A stretch of 64,000 nucleotides of DNA from Corylus avellana (GCF_901000735.1 NC_081543.1:8353921-8417920), one strand, 5' to 3'; positions 22,955 through 33,987 are shown, numbered from the stretch's first letter. Notes: generated by a model not told the origin, from the sequence alone. Numbers and translations: made by a program.

Positions 22955-23807
22955 CAGGCCGGTTAGACCGCGAGTGAGGCGCTTGCTTAGAGCCTCTAGA
23001 ATAATAAGGCCAAAATTTTTTTTAAAAAAAGAAAATTACCCAAAAAAGTTTTTTAATAACCTTTTTTTTTTTTTTTAAATTAGGCCTAAATTTTTTTTCT
23101 CATAAAAACTTAAAGCCTCTAATCATGATAAGTAAATAATTTAAAAAATGCCCCAATTTATTAAGGCTCATGGTAAAATAAGACCAATTAATCCAGAAAA
23201 ACAAATATCCTTATACTTAAAAAGAGCTTATCTATGCATCCGAAATTATTTGATATTGAATGATCATTTTAACCCTACCTAACCATATACTTTCTTTCCT
23301 TTATTTTTTTTTCTCTCTTTTCTTCTCCATTGTCGACAACCTCCCCTCTTATCTTCTTTTTTCTCTTTCCTTAGTTTCACTCAAAACAAAATGTGATGGA
23401 GAGATATAAATTGAGAGAGAGACAATGCGAAAGAGAGAAACATGGGTATCAAAGAGGTAAGGATTCATAAAAAAATAATAATAATAATAATAATTTTTTT
23501 TTTTTTTTTTTTTGTGATGTTTATTTCTGTGCTTGATTTTTTTTATGAGTTTTGTATGTCTTTTTGTCAAATTTTTTTGGTGGGTTTTGTTTGAAACAGG
23601 TGTATCAAAGAGGTAACGATTCATTAAAAAATAAAATTTTATTTTTTTATTGTTGTGTTTATTTTGTAAGGATTAATAAAAATGAGAACTCTAAATATAA
23701 TAATAATATCAAAATAAATATTATTTAATTAATATATAAATATTAAAAAAATAAGGCCCCATTTAAAAGTTTCGCCTAAGGCCCCAGAACACATTTAGCG
23801 GGCCCTG
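22955..23807. mobile_element. hAT-type non-autonomous element, family A copy 1
   Basis: Ends CAGGCCGGTTAG and, inverted, CAGGGCCCGCTAA. The flanks ACTAGGTT and ACAAGGTG look like a degraded 8-bp target duplication. The interior shares blocks such as GTAAATAATTTAAAAAATGCC with the better-preserved copy at 57358-58151. Contains a local duplication of a TATCAAAGAGGTAA block. No transposase. Confidence 0.65.
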
Positions 23808-23810
23808 ACA

Positions 23811-24085
23811 AGGTGGTGTTTACAAACACCACTATTCCACTAAATATTATTTCACATTTTTTTCGAAAAAAAAGAAAGAAAAATCAACAAACATTCTCAC
23901 TTTTTATATTACATCATTTACTTATTACTACTATTCAAATAAAAGAATTATTACAAAACAATTTTTTTTCACTTTTTAATACTAGTTTTTCACTTTTTTT
24001 ATACCAATCATTATTATTATTATTTTAAAATTTAAAATAAATGAATAGTGCCGTTGCCATGTTGTTTAATAAACAAGGCCTTAAT
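23811..24085. mobile_element. hAT-like MITE
   Basis: Left GGTGGTGTTTACAAACACC and right TGTTTAATAAACAAGGCC form imperfect inverted ends. The interior TTTATATTACATCATTTACT and similar AT words match the 21994 element. Confidence 0.5.
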
Positions 24086-24114
24086 TACTATACCATCCAG
24101 TGATCCCTATTAAA

Positions 24115-24600
24115 TTTTTGAAGAAACTTCATTTTAGATTTTGAACTCACACGTTTTGAAAAAATTCTTCTAAATTTTATAAACTCTCAATTTCACGATA
24201 TGAACTTTCAATTTAATGCAATGTACTCTCGTCCGGCAGTTTTTAAACGTGAAAAATGATAAAATAATCGATGTACCCCTGACCTTTTTTTTTAAAAAAA
24301 AAAATTCAAATTAAAAATTTTAAAAAATAAAGTTATTATAAAAAAAAAATCACAAGTTGACCCCTTTTTTCTTCATTTTTAAAAATTATTTTAATTTAAA
24401 AAAAAAAACGAAAATTAAAGAGTAATTTAGTATTTTTAAGAATTTCTGTTATGATTTAATGACAAAAATTGACAGAATTGGGTAAATTGCATCAAATTGA
24501 AAATTTGATTAATGAAATTGAGAGTTTTTAAAATTTGAAGTGTTTTTTCAAAATACGTGATAGTTCAAAAGTCTTATGGAACGTTTCCCCTAAATTTTTC
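24115..24600. mobile_element. MITE-like element, GGGAAACTTC family
   Basis: Begins GAAGAAACTTCATTTTAGA and ends in ACGTTTCCCCTAA, inverted relatives of the 10655-11090 termini. AT-rich and non-coding. Confidence 0.45.
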
Positions 24601-24675
24601 ATCTTCTTCGAAATATGTCAAAACCAGTCCAAATGGTGCTCAAAAAAAAAAAAAAAAAACCAATATATAACCAAC

Positions 24676-24855
24676 GAGTAATGCTAAGGACCATCTTTTT
24701 ATCTTATTAAAGTTAATGTGACTTTTAAAATCAGTGAATCACTATTAAATTTTAGATAAATGATACTTAAATTTTGATCTAATGGTAATTTTAAAAATCA
24801 TATTAACTTTAAGAAGATAAAAAAATAATAAAAAATATGGTTCATAACATTACTC
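24676..24855. mobile_element. Palindromic MITE, GAGTAATG family
   Basis: Ends GAGTAATGCTAAGGACCATC and, at right, CATTACTC. Inner arms TGACTTTTAAAATC and AATTTTAAAAATCATATTAA are inverted copies. Lies about 550 bp upstream of the PLATZ start codon. Confidence 0.85.
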
Positions 24856-25412
24856 TTCAGTCAAATGGATGACCGCGCCAAGAAAAGAAATCCCAAAAAG
24901 AAAAGAAACCAAATGATGACCGCACCATGAAAAAGGAAACAAAACAAATCCCAAAAAGAAAAGAAGAAAAAAAAAAAAAAATTGATGGCACCAGCTAGCC
25001 AGCCTAGCAGCATGCCCTACTCTCAAGGAAAATTTGTACTGTTTTCACCAAGAAGTGGTAAAAAGTGGGCATGGTATTGGGTCCAATGTTATAGAGGGGT
25101 GGGGGCATTGGCAGGAATTGGCAAAGTGGGACACGTTAACAACAAGATCCAACCCATTTTGTGTAGTGAATTAAAGTTGCAAAAAGATTTGATATAACCT
25201 ACAAGTAGATTAACTGGTATAGCTTCGTGCTCTATGCTTTAATAAATGATCCCCAACTATAATTACTGGTAAGTACAGTAATTCCAATAACTTGTTGCCC
25301 AGTGAGTTGACTGCTTTTTCCCCCTCTCTCTTTCTTTCTCAGAAAGAATAACCTCCCTTTTACACATGTACCTTGCTCCCTGCTTTCTTCATTCTGTTCG
25401 TTACGGGAAGAA

Positions 25413-26956
25413 ATGGTGAACTCAAGTTACATTATTTGAGATTTGAGATTTGAGATTTGAAATTTATATGACATAATTTATTGGTTTTCAGGATGGTGCA
25501 AGTAGTTCAATATTTCCTCACTGGCTCCAGATTCTACTGGGAGAGAAGTTCTTCAACCCATGCATAACTCACGAGTTTGCAAAGAAGAATGAGAAGAACA
25601 TCTTTTGCATGGAATGTTGCATCAGCATATGCCCCCATTGCTTACCTTCTCACCACCCTCACCCTCTCTTACAGGTCCCACTCTCAAACCGATTCATAGA
25701 AGAAGAAAGAATGCATAATTTGCATAACCTTGGATTCAGATTATTCATTGGTTTTTCTTTTCTTCTTTTTTAATGTTTGTTTGGCATGTTTAGATAAGAA
25801 GGTATGTTTATCATGATGTTATGAGATTGAGAGATGCTCAACAAGTGATGAATTGTTCCCTTGTTCAAGTAAGTATAATCTTCTAAGCATTCTTGAATTT
25901 TTACACATTTTGATAGTACCTTTTGAAGTTTAAAAATTTTCACTGAAAGACTATCAAACTTTCAATTTCTTTTCATTACTATCTTTCGTTAGAATATTCT
26001 ATTAAATTTTGTCAAAATTTTCAAAAGATCCATGATTTTTTTATTAAAAAAATTTATTCTCTGTTAGTGCGATCGATCGCACTTATTAACAATGCTTGAT
26101 CGCGCTTGATCGCAGTTACAGAAACTCAAAAATACTTTGAGTTCCTGATAATTCAGGTGTAATTCTTGACAAAATTTAATAAAAGTCTTAAGAGAAGGAA
26201 ATAATTAAAAGAAATTGAATTGAAAGTTTATAAACCTTAGAAGAGTATTGTCCAAACCAGTCTAAAGTTTTTCCTTAATTAAATTTCCTAGGCCTTCTCT
26301 TTTAATTAATCTTGCATTGAAATTTTAGGTATATTGGTGGTTAATTATCTGTGTGTTTAATTGTACAGCCATACACAACAAACAGCGCAAAAGTGGTATT
26401 TTTGAACCAAAGGCCAATGTCCCACGGCTCCTTGAGATGCTCAGGCAGGGTTTGTGTTAAATGTGACCGTTTTCTCCAAGACCCATTCCTCTATTGTTCT
26501 CTCTCCTGCAAGGTCCATTTTCCCACTTATATTTTTCACCATTTTATTTATCTGGGTCGCTCTTATTTTCACCAAAATTTACCTCATCCATGTTAATTAC
26601 TGCAGGTTCATCACCAACTAGAGACCGCCAACAGTGGTGGAAACTGTGAGTTACCGATATTACCAGAAAAACCGAGAAGTAAGAGCCTTTCAGAGATCGA
26701 AGAAGATGATCATGATCATGACCAAACGACTCGTGACTCGGTCCTCGACTCTAACTCGGGTTCAGCGAGTGCACGCGCAATGAGAGACAAAACAGTAGCT
26801 TGTAGTACTGTCACAAAAGAGTTCGCGAAAATGAAACGCGGTAGCTTAAACTCAGTGCCTCGGGGTTCTTACCGGCTTAGATGCTCGCCGGAGTCGGAGA
26901 TTGCCCTGGCTTTGAACCGGAGAAAGGGTGTGCCTCACCGTTCACCGTTGAATTGA
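25413..26956 (+). CDS. PLATZ-family zinc-binding transcription factor
   Basis: Plant AT-rich sequence- and zinc-binding proteins are nuclear and bind A/T-rich DNA, often repressing transcription. Five exons: 25413-25415, 25492-25674, 25794-25868, 26369-26512, 26606-26956, all GT-AG, joining to 251 aa, typical length. Both family zinc motifs are complete: C25-x2-H28-x11-C40-x2-C43-x4-C48-x2-C51-x3-H55-x2-H58, and C116-x2-C119-x10-C130-x3-C134. IRRYVYHDVMR (63-73) is also characteristic. The acidic, Ser-rich tail (residues 158-190) ends in RRKGVPHRSPLN, a common family terminus. The first exon consists of the ATG alone, spliced directly to GAT; this is inferred because no other in-frame ATG precedes the domain. 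Intron 3 (25869-26368) holds transposon debris. Confidence 0.9.
26067..26082. repeat. 16-bp perfect palindrome in PLATZ intron 3
   Basis: GTGCGATCGATCGCAC, followed by two near copies (TTGATCGCG, TTGATCGCAG). The same CGATCGATCGC word recurs in the retroelement-like segment at 4538-4685. Probably a transposon relic in the intron. Confidence 0.7.
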
Positions 26957-28233
26957 ATGCGAAGGAAGAATGGGAAGGGAACATGTTTGGTATTTTGTTG
27001 CTTCTCCTACTGTTTTCAGGAATTTTACATGTTTGGTATTTGGGATTCAGTCCCAATATATGATATTATATATATTTTTAGGGAAAAATCATATTTGGTG
27101 ATTTTTGGATTTAGTTTTTGAGTTTTTAATTTTAAGAATGCAGTAATTAAGTTTTGCCCAAGTTTAAAATTTGATCATTTGATCACTTTTTCTTTTTTTA
27201 TTCAAAAAGGCGGAAATGGGTGACTAATGTAATTTTTTCCTTTGGGCGTGACCATTGGAGTTTTCACCCGTTGTGAAATGTTTGATTTGAGCTATAACTA
27301 CTGCCTAGAAAGTTAGTAGTTTTTCATCAAAAAAAAAAATATGAGGATTACAAAAAGTTCACATTTACAAAACCTTTGAAGTTGACCCTCTCTTGCATAA
27401 CACAATCGACTTACTTGACTTCTACTACAGTAGCCATGTCCATAACGTCTGGAACAATTATTTTACTTGATCTCTCTTACCATAACTTCGATAGGCTTCA
27501 GTTGTTGTGATTTATAACAAAAATCCTAAGATATAAATAATTGAAAGGACAAAAACATATAGATTCTCTCTCTTAGTATACGAAGGAATAACCTCATATT
27601 TTTTCTCTGAAAAATATTGCCTCAAATTCTTATAAAATTTGTATTCCAAAGGCCTTTAAATAGACGGAGAAACTAGTCTTAAAATCATAAAGTTGGTTCC
27701 ATAAAACATATAGATTTTTTGACTTGTATTTACGGCCCTTTTTGACCCACTAAACATTGGAATTAGAAAATTTTCATGAAAAACAAAGTTGTAGCATTTT
27801 GAGTCAACTTTCCAACGCCATCAACTTTGCTTCAATTGGAACTCAAAAGTCAAAAATTATAAAGATTTTAGTCCGACTAGGTCAATATTGATAATATACA
27901 CAAACTTAATAAACATACCGTGGATCAACTTTTTCACCAACTTAACCCTAATCTAAATATGTTTTGACCTCACATAAGAGATTGACTTGATGGGATATGT
28001 GGTGAAATGGGTTTGACTCAACTTTAAGCGAAAGTTGTTTAAGTAGGTGAGTTTGGGTTCTTGAAGATGGGAGTGTATTCTTAAGGAAGGGGATCGTTGA
28101 TTGCTTTCGGAGAATTCGCACGAACAGTAAAAGGACTTACAAACCACATCAGTTAACTGCTTAATCAACTATCCCACAGGGAGAAAGACAAGATTCTATT
28201 ACAAAGAAGCGTATACAAGAAGAAGTCTACAAC
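26957..28233 (-). other. PLATZ 3' flank and retroelement debris
   Basis: 26957-27330 is the PLATZ 3' flank; I see no certain poly(A) signal. From about 27390 to 27950 the sequence is similar to 44489-44720 (shared phrase ACTTGACTTCTACTRCAGTAGCC), so both belong to one dispersed element. Read on minus it resembles the end of a Ty1-copia-like LTR. No intact frame. Confidence 0.5.
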
Positions 28234-28320
28234 AATGAGGTAACTTCATGCCTGAGAATCAAAAACACTAAAAAAAATATCATATTTTCCTTGAAGAAAC
28301 AAGAAAATTCCTCAAAATGT

Positions 28321-28668
28321 AACTGACCCATTAGATTTTGGGCTTCAAGGCCAATGTCAGGCCCACAAAAAGTACCATTAGAGTAGGAGTCTTAAATCTA
28401 GGTCCAATTATAACTTCTTGAAGAATCTAACACAACAATCCTACTCCAAGACTAATTGAAGTAGGATCCCATATTTAATTCAAACTTTCAGCACTCCCAC
28501 ATCAAGTTGAAAAATGAGACCTAGTTCAAGTCTAGCTCTATTTCTCATCCTATAAATAGCCTCTTACATCATATATAAATTTCCGATTCAAATCTTGTGT
28601 ATTAAGGCTTACACTATTCTCCAAGAAATTAACTTAGGCATCGGAGTTTTCCTATCAGACCTTTCTAA
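28321..28668 (+). mobile_element. Solo LTR fragment (same family as 6024-6539)
   Basis: Shares ACCCATTAGATTTTGGGCTT, the TAGGAGTCT block and the TATA-like CCTATAAATAGCC with the LTRs at 6024 and 8516. Both LTR ends are missing. Absent from copy 1 of the duplication, where the flanks are replaced by unrelated sequence at 14330-14445. Confidence 0.75.
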
Positions 28669-28756
28669 AGACGATGACGTTTAACAAAAAAACTGGTGTG
28701 TATATCTGGACTGGTGATTGGTTTTACAGCAAATGTGATGTAGTAAAAAAAAAAAA

Positions 28757-28935
28757 AAATGATTAGTGTCAATATTTTTTTCATATTATCTTACAAATTA
28801 ATCATTAAATTTTGGACTTATGTGGACTCTACATAAATCAATGGTGGACCATTTAAATCTAATAGTTAATCTATTAAATTTATAATAGAATATTGAAAAA
28901 AAATATATATATTGATAACAATCATTTCTTAGTAA
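28757..28935. mobile_element. MITE related to 10082-10321, with empty site in copy 1
   Basis: The interior words TTAATCTATTAAATTTA and ATCAATGGTGGACC match the 10082 element. It sits between GTAGTAAAAA and TAGTAAAAAAACTATAGCAC, whereas copy 1 reads straight through GTAGTAAAAAACTATAGCAC at 14528. The repeated TAGTAAAAA is the target duplication. Confidence 0.75.
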
Positions 28936-29191
28936 AAAAACTATAGCACATACGCAAAATCCTTGAAAAATCATGAAACAAGAGTGGTTGATTTCAACTA
29001 ATTTTTTCATTCAATTCTCTCAAAATGCCCCCATTCAAATGAACCGTTATTGATGAACAAGGCATCATATTAAAGGAATATTATAATTAAGATTACTCTA
29101 TAATTAAAGTGGGTAAAGAGAGTATTGCAAATGTCATGATGTTATTGCTTCCATACAATAAAACAAAACTCTAAGACAAAGACACTACAAG

Positions 29192-29262
29192 GCACCAGTG
29201 GTCTAGTGGTAGAATAGTACCCTGCCACGGTACAGACCCGGGTTCGATTCCCGGCTGGTGCA
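29192..29262 (+). tRNA. tRNA-Gly (anticodon GCC)
   Basis: 71 nt. Acceptor arms GCACCAG/CTGGTGC pair fully with discriminator A. Anticodon stem GTACC/GGTAC encloses loop CTGCCAC (anticodon GCC, reading GGC/GGT). T arm CCGGG/CCCGG is intact. Internal Pol III boxes are TGGTCTAGTGG (A) and GGTTCGATTCC (B). A T run from 29266 is a good Pol III terminator. It lies 300 bp downstream of monooxygenase copy 2; the copy 1 counterpart has decayed. Confidence 0.95.
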
Positions 29263-29561
29263 CTCATTTTTTTTTTTCTTCCCTCGGTTCCTTCTCACCT
29301 CATTCAATAGTACTAGTGTGTAAGCTGCATAAGTAACAAATAAAGACATGGTCATTAAATAGCCAAATTTGAGCATTTTCTAAGAACTTTCAATCTTGAA
29401 GTTCCTAAGGTTAGAAGAATGCACCCCTCTCTCTCATTTTTCTTTTTAAATTACATTATTTATTCAGAAGAATAAGTAGAAGAGAATAATAATAACTCGA
29501 GAAAAAAAAAAGAAAAAAAAGGAAAGTCTTAAAGCTTGATTACTGAGGGAGACATCTAACA

Positions 29562-32289
29562 CTAAACACGATTTGAGGTGTACTCCATGAAATCCTCATG
29601 AGCTTGCAAAAGCCATTGATGATCTTCCCATTCGTCACGGTAAGACTCCGGTCGAGCATATCTGTTCTTGCTACTTGAGTAAAACATTTCTTTTCTCCAT
29701 TCTTTATCTGCAGGGCATCCACACTGAGAGGCAAGCCAATTATTGTACTCGAACTGCAAAGTGACACCCAAAATTGTTTTCAACTAATTAGCTTTTCTCT
29801 TACCATGAATCAAGGTAAATTTTAGTAAACGCCTTTCATTGTGCCAGTGTGGGACTATTTAACAATGAGAATAACTTCTATAGAGACTTGGGCCTTCTAA
29901 TGAAAGAATGACACATCAGCATAAAATACAAAAATTGAAAAAAAAAGAACAAGAACACTAGATTATTTACTATTCTTTTCTACAATCGACTTCCGCAAAT
30001 CTCCCAAAAATTGTGAGTAGTTGTTCCTTAAAGAGTACGTTCTCACTTGATATAGACTGAGAATCCTAGAGCTCCATTTTCTTCTCCCTATTTCATCAAA
30101 TTTCAAGGGTTTTCACTCCATCTTCTTCCAAAATTTCCTCTGGGTTTCTCTATCTGCAACACCCAAAAGTAATATTCGAACTTGCTCTTTAAGCAATAGC
30201 TACTTACAATTTTTGGGAGATTGGAAGTGCTTTAGTTTCTATAGCCAAGGAGAAACAAACATTAGGCAGGACTTTAATTGCAGATAATGATTGTAGAAGA
30301 AAATAGCAAATAAGCTAGTGTTTCCTTCTTATTTTCTTTTGGTTTTTGCATTTCACACCGATATATCATTTTTTCATTAGAGGGCACAAAAAGACTTGAT
30401 TTGTTTACCGTCATTATAAAATTTATTCTCTTAACAACACATTGAAAATGAGCCATTAGCCACCATACTTGATCATGTGCGCCCAAAAAACTAGGTAACA
30501 AACATCAAAATAGACCATGTTACTATGTTAGGTTCCTGGTTTGGGAAAATATATACCTGATAATCACCCATCTTGTGAGTGTATCGCTTAGGCGTGCCAG
30601 AAACTTCGAGCGATGAGTAGAAAGCTTCAACATCTTCCATAATCTCTTGTTGTGATGGAAGCATCAGTCGATCAGACAAGACACCAGCTATCCACTTGCT
30701 TTGTAATTCAAACATGGGAAAAGGGATAACCTAGCATCAAAATTAACTAATTAATTAGATCAAAATATATATATCCAACCAAAACAAAATATGGTAAGTA
30801 GGGATAAACCTTCCACGGTAAACCAACAAAGGAAAGCCATGGGGCCAAGACTGGTGGAAAAATGTGCTTGTACAGTGGCCCTACACGGTTGTCATCCACA
30901 GTCACAAAGCCATCCATTTCAAGAAAAGGAAAATCGTACTTGTACCTTCATAACAGAGAGGCTTTTGATTGTTAGAACCCAAAAACACAAAACATTCTTA
31001 GAACCCACTCTCCCAAGCATTTTAACAAACATACCCACAACTTTTAATTCATCTTGGGTTCAATCGCAAATTTTACATTCAATATGAAACTTTCTGCAAA
31101 GAGAATTCATGTCCTAGATGAAAAGCTAAGGCCAATTAATGGAGTTTGCAGCATACCCTGTGCAGTGAAGAATGACATCAGCAAGGACAAAGTTACCGTC
31201 TAGGAAATATACAGTACCATCTTCATGGACACTTTCTATCTGCAACAATTTACCCAGAATCACAGTGAAATTACTTGATCATAAATTGTGATAATAGCCA
31301 CCCAATTGTCACGATGGGAAATGACTTTTACCATAGGATGAAGCCACAGGTTATCATAGCCAGCCTGCTTTCCCAATGTTCCATCGACAAATGTTCTAGC
31401 AGCAATATGTACTTCTTTGGCAGCACTAGCTATGTCACGAGAAATATCAACACCACTTGCTGAACTCCCTATCAACACTACAATCTGTCAAAAAGCAAAC
31501 TTTAAATACCCAAAAAAGAAATAATAATAATAATAACGACAAATCAGATAGAAACCTGGCACATACTTGATCTCTAAAAGGCTCTGGAACACGATAATTG
31601 TGGCTATGAATTTGCTTCCCAGGCCATTTACCAATGCCTGAAAATAAATTAAAATAAATTAATAATAATCATCAAAACCCATTCATGTACCCATGAAACA
31701 AATAAATACCGGGAATTTCAGCGACACGAGGCTCGGTGAAGTGGCCGTTACACACAACAACGGCGTCAAAAATCTCATCCACACCCGCTTCGTCGCTGCC
31801 ACTCTTTCTTGATATCACTTTCCATTTCGAGCCATCCACTAATCCCACGCGCACAACCTCCGTCTTCAGTCGCACCAACTCAGCAATCCCAAACTCGCTC
31901 GCGAAGTCTTTGAGATACATGAGGACCTCTCGGTGACCCGGGAAGCGCCTCGGATCTCTGTCCGGGTCGTCCCGTGAGACGAACGGGTAGTCCCGGAAGC
32001 CCATGCACTCGCGGGGGAGGTTCGTGCGAAGGGACCGGTAGAGGCTCGTGTGGACCGTGGCCCGGATGGGGCGGAGCCCGCTCGGGTCGGACTCGACCGT
32101 CGGGGTGTAGACCCAGGTGCCGCCCACCTGGTCGCCTTGCTCAAAGACCACCACGCTGAGACCCTCGCGCCGGAGCTCTCGGGCCGTTACGAGACCGGCG
32201 GCGCCAGCTCCGATCACGGCCACGTGGCGGGACGCGAGTGACATGGGCAGTTGTCGTATTGTTGTCGAAGGTGTTCCTGCGATTCCCAT
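29562..32289 (-). CDS. Flavin-containing monooxygenase, FMO GS-OX-like (copy 2)
   Basis: Tandem paralogue of the gene at 14969-18021, with the same predicted NADPH-dependent S/N-oxygenation role and unknown substrate. Exons: 32289-31710, 31637-31567, 31484-31332, 31239-31157, 30945-30810, 30730-30557, 29753-29562. All are GT-AG with lengths identical to copy 1 except the last. Product 462 aa. GAGAAG, WPGKQIHSHNY, GSSASG and CTGY are all present at the same positions, and the family-typical LPWK is kept. About 15 residues differ from copy 1 across the 194 codons of exon 1. One extra base near the end (CGTGTTTAG versus GGTGTTAGT) gives an earlier stop, replacing the last seven residues of copy 1; the loss is past the conserved fold and probably tolerated. 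A fold-back element begins 81 bp upstream of the ATG, so expression may differ from copy 1. Confidence 0.92.
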
Positions 32290-32369
32290 TTCTCATTGTG
32301 ATGGAAAGAAGAGCTCGCAATATGAATGTAAATAATTGCACTTACTTGGATAAAGGGACAAAAACTTAC

Positions 32370-33364
32370 GCTCCGTCCACTTCCACTTAAAATAGTTTCA
32401 TAATTTTTGTATTTTACGGTATTTATTTCGATATAAAATAATGGTAAACAAAAAATATATTATTTTTTACCAAAAATTATTCTTTAATTTTTAGAAAATA
32501 GTTTACGGTTTCAAACTTAAGTTCCGTCTACTTCGACGTAAAATAGTTTTCAGAAAATGATTTTTGCATTTTACGATGTTTACTTCGATGTAAAATAGTA
32601 GTCAACGAAAAATACTTTTATTTTGACCGAAAATTATTCTTTAATTTTCAGAAAATAGTTTACAATTTTAAAAACCGTAAACTATTTTTCGATTGTGAAC
32701 ATCTCATTCTTAAATTAACGGACCTTGCCAAGACTCGCCAAGAATCTCGCCGAGACTTGCTCGGGACTCACCCGGGACCTGACCAAGATCCACCTGAGAC
32801 CTGACCGGGACCTGCTCAGGACTCGCTCGGGACCCACCCGGGACCCTGTCGGGACCTACCTGGGACTTGACCGGGACCTCGCCGAGACTTAACTGGGACT
32901 TGCCCGGGACTTGATTGGGATCCGCTCGGGACTTAACTAGACCTACCCGAGACTTATCCAGGACCTGATAGGGACCCGCCTGGGACTTGACCGGGACCTG
33001 CTCGGGAGGTTCCGGTCAAGTTTCGGGCGGGTCTCGATCAAATTCCGGGCGGGTCCCAATCAAGTCCTAGGCGAGTCCCGGTGGGGTCCCAGGCAGGTGT
33101 CGGCGGGGTCTCGGCCAAGTCCCAAGCGGGTTCCTGTCAAGTTCCGGATAGGTTCCAGCGAGGTCCCAAACAAGTCCCGTCAGGATCCTGGGCAGGTTCC
33201 GGCGAAGTCTCAAACAAGTCTTGTTGGGGACCTTATATTAAAAAATATATTAAAAAATATTATTTTCTATGCACACAATAAACATTGTAAAACATTTTCA
33301 GGAAAAATGACTTTCCTGAAAATATTTTTCGACAAAAACTATTTTATGTCGAAGTAAACGGAGC
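32370..33364. mobile_element. Fold-back TIR element in the copy 2 promoter
   Basis: The left end GCTCCGTCCACTTCCACTTA and the inverted right end GCTCCGTTTACTTCGACATA match over about 29 bp. Further copies of the TTCGACGTAAAATAG/TTCGATGTAAAATAG end lie at about 32532 and 32587, giving repeated subterminal arms. The centre is the GC-rich inverted array listed next. The empty site exists at about 18091 in copy 1. No 8-9 bp target duplication was found; instead about 11 bp, including the TATA-like box, appears lost at the insertion point. No coding frame. Confidence 0.85.
32721..33230. repeat. Opposed arrays of an 11-bp repeat (26 plus about 20 copies)
   Basis: 32721-33006 parses as 26 consecutive 11-mers with consensus ACyTGmCCGGG. 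At 33007 the orientation flips, and 33011-33219 parses as 19 further 11-mers of the reverse complement (yCCGGkCrAGT), with a degenerate twentieth to 33230. The unit length is kept almost perfectly although individual units vary at several positions. The two arms could fold into a hairpin of about 200-280 bp. The array is GC-rich in an AT-rich neighbourhood. The 11-bp period is not a coding period. Confidence 0.92.
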
Positions 33365-33580
33365 AATTTCTCATTTTTCTATGCACATAGAGGAAATTTT
33401 TGTCGTTTGTTTCTGGTGACTGGCGGCTTTCTTAGCGTTAATTTGTGGGGATAATATACGGTCCAGATGAGTACTACGTATTAGGCGCCTAGGCTTGAGC
33501 AGGAAAAGATGATGGGCACAACAAGGATCTTCACAGATTTATTCTTGGACCAGATATATAAAACAATGTTGCTGTTAACT

Positions 33581-33718
33581 ACTGAATTTATATATATATA
33601 ATACATAGGGACGGAGCAAGACATTTTAACGGGAAGAGGCCAGGCAGAAAGGATCAGTTTTCTTTTAAATTGGTTTAATTTTTTTTTTTAAACTTATTTT
33701 ATAAAATTGACATGCTTC

Positions 33719-33749
<31 letters not shown>

Positions 33750-33987
33750 ACAAAATGTCATTTTTATAGACTGAATTAGAGGAAATTTTTGTCCTTATAA
33801 AATAGGTTGGAGAAAATTCCTCCAACTCAATTTGGAAGAAAATTCTGTTTATTTCCTTCAGCCTAAAATGACATGTGTCACTTTTCAAGTGAGAAATATA
33901 TGTTTTTTAAATAGGATGTGAGAACTTTCAAAAAAAAAAAAATAATAAATAGGATGTGAGATGCACATGTTTTTTGAAAAAAAAAAT
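33581..33987. other. AT-rich spacer
   Basis: TA microsatellites at 33584-33600 and about 33722-33750, and a short duplicated phrase AATAGGATGTGAGA (33909, 33948). No gene or delimited element. Confidence 0.5.

Larger units (their letters stand above)
28234..33580 (-). repeat. Segmental duplication, copy 2
   Basis: Counterpart of 14173-18372. It is longer because it carries an LTR fragment (28321-28668), a MITE (28757-28935) and a fold-back element (32370-33364) that copy 1 lacks. Similarity ends near 33580, where an AT run follows. Confidence 0.85.

Noticed and set aside
32722..33281. Frames through the 11-bp arrays
   Set aside because: An 11-bp period shifts frame every unit and both strands are equally open. 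It is not coding.
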